The position numbers were made by a program, and so were the translations under genes. DNA of 64,000 nucleotides, from assembly GCF_921293095.1 (NCBI RefSeq), contig NC_060252.1, positions 81,550,866 through 81,614,865 of the forward strand, read 5' to 3'. The DNA comes from Ischnura elegans. Taxonomy: Eukaryota; Arthropoda; Insecta; Odonata; Coenagrionidae. The notes below the pieces were generated by a model, which did no database searches, was not told the DNA's origin, and saw only the letters and a list, made by a program, of their open reading frames with translations. This document shows positions 58,070-64,000 of this stretch, in pieces. Position 1 is the stretch's first letter, and every line of letters begins with the position of its first letter.

Positions 58070-59327
58070 CTATAAAAAATTATTCAAGCAAAATTAATCA
58101 TTTATCAAAGCAACTTCATGGTAAGAGCAATACCTTAGTATAGTGAACTGTATGAAAAACAAAATTTTCCAACTGCCAATATATAACTTCAATGACAAAA
58201 TTCTCCTACTCCAGAGTAGAGAAGGTGGAAAAACTGCTCCATGAAATCATTATAAAAAACCGGCTGTTTCAGATGAGAAGTGGTGGAATCATTTCATTAT
58301 CAGACCCCTGAACTGAGCAAAGGGAAGTGAACCATCTACCATGCCAGGGCAAGAGAGGGACAAGGCTGGCAACCATAGAGGATCATTTGGGGGTGGAATT
58401 GCAGGATCAGTAAAAAATAATGGAAAATTAAGAAATATATAGCCAATCCATGAAAAGGGGGAGTGGGTAAGGAGAGGCATTGTGATTGGCTAGATGCAGC
58501 CTTCTACACATTCCTTTCAATCCTCATCGTCATGAAGCCAACTTAAACACCCAAAGAGAAATATTTGGGGACCAAGTGGCTGAGAAATATAAGCATCAAC
58601 TCAGGATATATTTGACTCTAGGAGAATAGCTTGCCTCAAAAAATGGAATAAGAAAATAAAAATGCTAAAGTCCAACAGTTTAAATTAAGAAGAATTAATG
58701 CACTCTTACAAAAAATAATTTGAAATGTATAAGAAAAATTAAAATTACATCCATTAGTGTACTATAATGAATGATATTTTCGACAGATTTAAACAAAGAT
58801 AATAAATAATATCACACACAATATGTATCCTCTAACCATTAGATTAAAATTCTCCCATATTAGCAGAAATGCAAAGTTTTATTCCTCACAACTTAATACA
58901 AATACTGACTCTTCAATTTAAAAATGGTTTTAAAACAAGAGTGGGTATCATAAAAACCGTTTGGAAAATATTCTTTTCCAAAAGAGGTGTAACTGTCAAC
59001 CAACAAGTAAAGAACTAAATGGTTTATTTGCAGTTGAAACCTTCCGGTAATCAAAAATAACCAATAAATTCAAGAGGGTGGACATGGAAAGAGTTGAATT
59101 TACAATGATCAACATGAGATTTAAATACAGGAAGAAGAGATGAGAGGATTGGAAGGAGGAAGAGAAGATTGATTCACCTCACTACAATATGAAAATGGAA
59201 AATCACTGAGTTAAAAATGGAAACACAAGGGGGAAAAAATATATACCTTCACTTAGAATCTGCAACAGAGCTATCCTCTCATTAAATAGACCTAAAATTA
59301 AAATAAACCCAGAAGAGTTAAAAAACA

Positions 59328-61402
59328 CCGTATTTGACAGCATATAAGACGCACCCTTATTTAGAAGGCCACACACAAGGAAAAAAAGTTTCAACAGTCC
59401 GTGCGACAGCGCAGTACCACAATAACTTAAAATGTGGTTTCTTTTAGTTCTCACGTTTCGTAAAAGCCAAATAAACAAACATTGATTGCAATTACCAAAC
59501 ATTTTTATTAAGGAAAATTAACTAACGGCAAGCTATTTTGAACATGATATGTAAATTTCAATAATGGATAAATGAGTGAACGGCAAGCAATCAAACATAA
59601 TACAAAATAAAGCAGAAACAATAAAAAACACAGATTCAAGGAAAACGTTGCCTATCATGAAATTAGACTTTAACCACTTTCAAAACAATAAAAATCCTTT
59701 TCACTATCATCATCATCAAAAACGAGAATATCGTCATCACTACTGTTTCCGTCATTGTTAGTATCACCTTCTTCGAATAATGCGTCGTCTTCTGTTCCGT
59801 CAAGAGCATTACTGATTCCGCACTTCTTGAAGGACTTAACAATTATTTCAGCCTTTACGTCCTCCCAAGATCTTTTTACCCACTTGCACACCTGTGAAAT
59901 AGAGGGCCGCTTCATTCTACCTGAGGGCATGATGTGCCTCTCCTATCCACTTGTTCCATCGTTCTCGCACTTTTTCCTTAAATGGCTTATTCACCGATAC
60001 ATCTAAAGGCTGCAATTGGCTAGTCAGTCCACCAGGAATGACAGCTACCTGGGTTTTTAATTCTCTCGCTTTATTCTTTATGGTTTCAGTTCTATGGGCG
60101 CTAAACTGATCCAAAACCAAAAGAGAGGGTTTTCTTAAGAGTCCACCAGGTCGCCTTGCCCATACCTTCTGTAACCACAGTTTCATTCCAGCTTCGTCCA
60201 TCCAGCCTTTCGGATGAACATGAACAATTACACCCGTTGGAAGTTTTTCTTTCGGATGAGTTTTTCTTTTGAATATGAAAAACTGCTGTAGTTTTGTGCC
60301 ATCAGCACAACATGTTACAACTACCGTATATCAGGTTTTTTCATGACCTGTGGTTTTTATGGTTATTGATTTAGACCCTTTAATACTCACAGTCTTGTTG
60401 GATGGTACATCAAATGTGAGTGGAATTTCATCCATATTTCCTATTTGACCGAGCTCAAAAGAAGTTTTATTGTGTGCATTTATAACAAACCTATGAAATG
60501 CTAGTATTTTTTCTTCATAATCTGCTGGCATTTTCTGTGCAATAGTTGTTTTTGTGCGCATTGATAAGCCTTGCCTTTTCATGAACCTGTAGCACCAGCC
60601 CTCAGACCCTGAAAAGTTCTGATTCCCATGTTTTTCTGCAAATCCTTTCGCCTCATTGATTATCATTTTGGTTGAAACACTTATCCCAGAATTCCTCGTA
60701 TCTATCACCCACATTTTTACGGCATTTTCAAGTTCAGGCCAAGATGGAGCTGGGCATTGAAGGTTATGTTTTTGTTTTTTAGCAGTCTTCAGTTTATCTT
60801 CCTGCAGTCACCAAGTACGTATCATTTTTTCGGTAGGTGGTGGACCGAAATGCCTTGCTGCTGCACTGTTTCCATGCACTTTGGCGTAGTTTAACACTCC
60901 TAGTTTATACTGAATTGTATAGCTTAATCTCTTGTTTCCTGTAGTCATATTTTCCAGGGTATTTTTTTTAAACAAACAGTTTTAAGCACCGATACCGACA
61001 CCTTTATACAGAGTAGCACCGATACCGACACGTGTGTCGGGCGTCATACGTTGAACGAGTAGTACAATGTTGTACTATTTGCTACTCCCCGCTTCTCCGC
61101 ACCGAGGGCGGAGCGAGCGCTACTAGTTTCGTTTACTTTTTGACGGGAGCGGTGCAGTGTCGGAAGGAAACCACCCCAGTTCTCTCTTTTGAGCTATATT
61201 TTTGTTGGCAAAAATTTAGTTAAACCTGATAAAATAATTATGGTAGATGTAAAAAAAGTTGTGTGTGTCTAGACCTTTATCCGGGCTAAAAATAGCATTC
61301 AGTATTGAAAGTTAACCTGTGTCCTTCACGTATAAGACGCAGGTAACTTTTTCGAGACCAAATTTAGGAAAAAAAGTGCGTCTTATATGCCGTCAAATAC
61401 GG
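59328..61402 (-). mobile_element. pogo-type transposon inserted in duplicated intron 7
   Basis: Inverted ends CCGTATTTGACAGCATATAA and CCGTATTTGACGGCATATAA (then GACGCAC) bracket 2.07 kb that is absent at the corresponding site in the gene (near 7187). Contains a nearly full transposase frame. Target duplication is not clear; a short hairpin (61404-61438) follows the right end. Confidence 0.85.
59670..60948 (-). pseudogene. pogo/DDE_1 transposase, nearly intact
   Basis: Starts MTTGNKRLSYTIQYKLGVLN (helix-turn-helix), then a stop at HFGPPPTEKMIRTW; CENP-B-like SEGWCYRFMKRQGLSMRTKT; catalytic GNMDEIPLTFDVP, LVLDQFSAHRT and LQPLDVSVNKPFK. Acidic residues of the triad are present. Two in-frame stops (near 60810 and at 60331) and a frameshift near 59930 break about 430 codons. 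The tail is acidic (DDALFEEGD, SSDDDILVFDDDD). Ancestral activity is clear; this copy is dead but rather young. Confidence 0.85.
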
Positions 61403-61538
61403 TATGTTCTGAAATATCTTTGATATTTCTGAACATAAGTGTATCAGATATTTGTTAACAATTTACACAGTAACATGGCAAAAATTATAATTTGCTAACT
61501 TTCTTGATTGCAAACTAATTACATTTCTGACAACTTAC

Positions 61539-61656
61539 CCTAGAATCAGCCATCTCATACATACTTCTTTCAACTTTCCTGGCATATGCCACCACATTAT
61601 GCATCTGTTTGTCAAGCATAGCTTGAGGATCAGTGGTAGGAAAGATTGCTTGAACC
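61539..61656 (-). pseudogene. Copy of CBP exon 7 (KIX core), open, splice sites kept
   Basis: 118 bases with the same acceptor (atttctag) and donor (gtaagt) as 7286-7403. Ten substitutions, of which two are silent; protein changes are P to T, R to Q, L to V, G to R, D to S and N to D in a domain that is otherwise highly conserved. No stop. The pattern suggests lost constraint. Confidence 0.85.
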
Positions 61657-62351
61657 CTAGAAATAATTAAATATATAAAATTAAGCTTAAATATGTTACA
61701 CTCATGTTCACAGTTAGCACACCCATTATTAGCTACGTGGTGACTATTACTGCTTATCATATATCTTTTATAACTAATTTTAAGGGCATTATGTATCCAT
61801 ATGAATTTTTGAATTTCATGCCACACGTTAGATTCATGTCATGCAAATTAAAATGCACACATTCATTCTCAGGCACCCAATTGATGTAAAACTTTATACT
61901 AAACACCATTACTTCAATTGTGGGAGGCAATAACAGAAATCCCAGGGGCACTGCTTGTATAAAATATTTTTTATAGTTGAGCACAGAAATTTATGCAAAT
62001 TATTTTTTAGATGTTTTGATTTTATAAAAATTACAGGAAATATTATTTTGATGAAAAATGTTTATCATTGCCCACATACCTCCCACTTGAAACCAAATTA
62101 CTTTAAAATCACATTTTGTACAAAAAAACTTCATTAATTATTTAACATCTTTGACACATTGAGCTTTTAATGCTATATTACACAAGTTTTAGCCACCTCT
62201 ACCCAAAAGTTTTTTTAATTAATGGTTTGCAAGGTTGTTGAAATCTCATCCAAACGTTTCTAAATAGCAATTAACATGTAAGGATCATGATTATTTCCAG
62301 TCTTATGTATACTACTTACACTGCGTGCATTTTTATTTTTATTTATTTCCA

Positions 62352-62520
62352 ACTTCCCCTTAAACTGCACATAGAGGCCTTTACAACGGAGGATTAACAA
62401 GGCACGACACAAACATCCTTGCCCTGGCTAGGGACCACCTACCCAGGCAGGATTCGAACCAGCAACCTACGGTTTGGGAGGCAAGGACTTTACCCCACCG
62501 CCACAGAGGCGGGCAAAATC
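62352..62520 (-). repeat. tRNA-derived SINE, fuller copy
   Basis: Minus strand: GCCTCTGTGGCGGTGGGGTA and GGTTCGAATCC (62446-62456) make a plausible A and B box pair; a non-tRNA body follows (GGTGGTCCCTAGCCAGGGCA). The equivalent in the gene's intron (8795-8880) is internally deleted. Confidence 0.55.
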
Positions 62521-62565
62521 ATGAATGCTCTATTATTATCAATTTCACCATACAATCTTCCTAAG

Positions 62566-62692
62566 TCTTGTATGATGTTGGGCACGATGTGGTGGAAGTT
62601 TTTAATATTATTAAAATAAGACATTGCAATATTTCCACTGAGTTTGGAAACTCAGTGGAAATATTGCAATGTCTTATTTTAATAGTAATAAT
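62566..62692. mobile_element. 127 bp palindrome insertion with 10 bp target duplication
   Basis: TCTTCCTAAG at 62556-62565 and again at 62693-62702; the gene's intron has it once (near 8931). The insert ends in a near-perfect palindrome with ~40-base arms (62606-62690), centred near 62648 (TTTCCACTGAGTTTGGAAAC). Unclassified. Confidence 0.8.
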
Positions 62693-62770
62693 TCTTCCTA
62701 AGGATGGATAGGTAGGAACTTCTAACTCAAAATATGTGAGAGCTAGAATACAATCACTCTAAATTTGAAT

Positions 62771-63085
62771 TCAGTCAATGGCAGTGGGGTAGCCAGGAAT
62801 TTTGTTAGGTGGGGGGTCCAAAACAAGGGGGGGAAATTTATAAACAACAGGGTACGAAGAAGAGGGTTTTAAACTAATTTTAACGCCCTTCACAATCGAA
62901 AAAACTTTATTTTTCAATTAAATCAATTGTAAATTCTTGATTTTTCAATCTTTTGTTTCCTTATATGAGGGAAAGTAATTGCGTTTCTATACTTCGGGGG
63001 GTCCGAACCCCCCCTCTCGCTATACACTTGTGAGTGGTTTATCCGAAGATTTTTCCTATTTTCACTTCCAAACCCAAGCGTAACA
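62771..63085. mobile_element. Possible hAT-type repeat fragment
   Basis: Begins near CAGTGGGGTAGCCAGGAATT and ends near TCTCGCTATACACTTGTGAG, with opposed G-rich and C-rich tracts (GGGGGGTCC / GGTTCGGACCCCCC type). No counterpart in the gene's intron at this place. Termini are imperfect. Confidence 0.4.
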
Positions 63086-63290
63086 GGTTAGGTGCTGAGC
63101 ATGTAAAGATGTTTTTAAAAAAACAAACAGAAAGCCTATTAAAACAATAAAATGTGTATGAAAATCTAAAAAGCATTCCTTTGATCGTATGTACCCAGAA
63201 TAAACTTGAATAATTACTTCGTTTAATAGCAGGAATTTAAAAATGTATTTGGACCCGAGAAAAAATCCTGGATCCGTCCATCCCTACTTT

Positions 63291-63894
63291 GGGAATTGTA
63301 CTACGTAGTTACTATCCTACGGCACAGAGGTTCTCCTGGTGGGGGAAATCGGGGATTTTCAGATTTTTTCAGCCAATCATTTTCGGTTCCCCACATCGAA
63401 CTCTTTTCACCGCTCTAATCCGCGAATTTGATGTAGTTCGTCAACTTGCCGATAACGGCGCTGAAATCACTGAAATAGGAGCCTTAGTGATAAAATTTAA
63501 AGCCACCAAATGATTACATATCAACATATTAATGATACTTGATCACTTTTTCTTCGTGAATAATGAAGGCAAGCAATGAAATCCCAGGGAAAGTTGATAC
63601 ATGGAAAGGAACCAACAACAAATGCAGTACAGAAGAATTTATTACGCACCTGTATGAAAGCGCAAACATTTAATGCTGATTTTCTAACATTAAAAGCATT
63701 CAAGAAATGATAAGCAAATATAGGAGAGGAGAGGTCCAAACATTTCATTCAGCCAGCACAAGACTAACATTCGGAAATTGAGCATGCTACCTTTGGACTT
63801 AAAATTTATAACTTATTGGAATACATAATTTTTACAGAAAACTTCAACATAACAAATGCCTTTTGCAACACAATCACAAATTAAGAATTTTCCA
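63291..63894. other. Stretch between duplicated segments, nothing recognised
   Basis: No similarity to intron 6 is visible by eye, and the short open frames show no family motif. Confidence 0.4.
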
Positions 63895-63965
63895 CTCAGG
63901 GAGCTACAATGCAAATGCACAACTTTTTTATGAACAGGAAAGTGAATGATTATAGATATTAAGCT
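63895..63965. repeat. Match to CBP intron 6 (19394-19460)
   Basis: GAGCTACAATGCAAATGCAC and ATGAACAGGAAAGT..AATGA recur in the same order and orientation with an 8-base deletion. It lies upstream of block A in minus-strand sense, as intron 6 should, so the duplication probably continues past the window. Confidence 0.7.
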
Positions 63966-64000
63966 TATTAAAACAACTTGTCTGTTTCCACACTTTTATT

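Larger units (their letters stand above)
57582..63290 (-). repeat. Block A: duplicate of CBP exons 7-8 with introns (matches 5398-10345)
   Basis: Collinear, same orientation. It begins at ACTCTGGATAAATATAAATG just after a Tigger end and follows intron 8, exon 8, intron 7, exon 7 and the start of intron 6, ending with the AAAATCCTGGATCCGTCCAT segment. By eye about nine in ten bases agree. It differs by large insertions on both sides: here a pogo transposon, a 127 bp palindrome and a different filler at 62770-63085; in the gene a Tigger MITE and LINE relic. Confidence 0.93.

Noticed and set aside
61539..61656. Exon 7 copy as a mutually exclusive alternative exon of the CBP gene
   Set aside because: On the minus strand it lies 36 kb upstream of CBP exon 1, not within the gene, so normal splicing of this transcript cannot use it.

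Overview
The window looks like arthropod, most likely insect, nuclear DNA: AT-rich, spliced genes, kilobase introns and very dense transposon debris. The species cannot be named from the sequence. The one clear host gene is the 5' half of a CREB-binding protein / p300 homologue (nejire in flies) on the minus strand, from the ATG at 25562 down to 2314. Nine coding exons join in phase across GT-AG introns and give residues 1-1255: the conserved N-terminus, a TAZ1 zinc finger split over exons 3 and 4, a KIX domain split over exons 6-8, a polyglutamine tract, and a Gln/Ser/Pro-rich linker. Bromodomain, acetyltransferase, ZZ and TAZ2 exons must lie below coordinate 1. Intron 6 is about 12.7 kb and full of repeats.

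Upstream of the gene (26-64 kb) I recognise no intact host gene, but there is a layered graveyard of mobile elements and broken copies of the CBP gene itself. Block A (57.6-63.3 kb) copies exons 7 and 8 with their introns, and both exons remain open with splice sites. Block B (54.5-55.0 kb) copies parts of exons 4 and 5; its exon 5 part is identical to the gene over 320 bases while the adjoining intron is clearly diverged, which suggests gene conversion. Block C (51.2-52.3 kb) carries the ends of exons 3 and 5 but has lost exon 4, is split by a MITE, and sits inside a relic of an unknown plus-strand gene. A further match to intron 6 near 63.9 kb suggests the duplication continues off the right edge.

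Mobile elements: a 9.2 kb Tigger/pogo element (36.5-45.7 kb) interrupted by an element with subterminal repeats and a THAP-like exon, itself interrupted by a young Penelope-like element with an open RT plus GIY-YIG frame and a 15 bp target duplication; an RTE-like LINE inside a Tigger copy (55.4-57.5 kb); a second pogo-type transposase (59.3-61.4 kb); mariner and other LINE remnants; nested hAT/Harbinger, piggyBac-like and Tigger MITEs with readable target duplications; and tRNA-derived SINEs.

The least expected signal is a set of palindromic elements (28.5, 46.3 and probably 31.4 kb) plus the Penelope terminal repeats that carry hammerhead-ribozyme-like cores in both arms. The best one (28609-28648) has a canonical box 1, a five-pair stem II, GAAA, a self-complementary stem III and a GUC cleavage triplet. 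The duplicated CBP blocks give natural empty and filled sites that order several transposon insertions in time.
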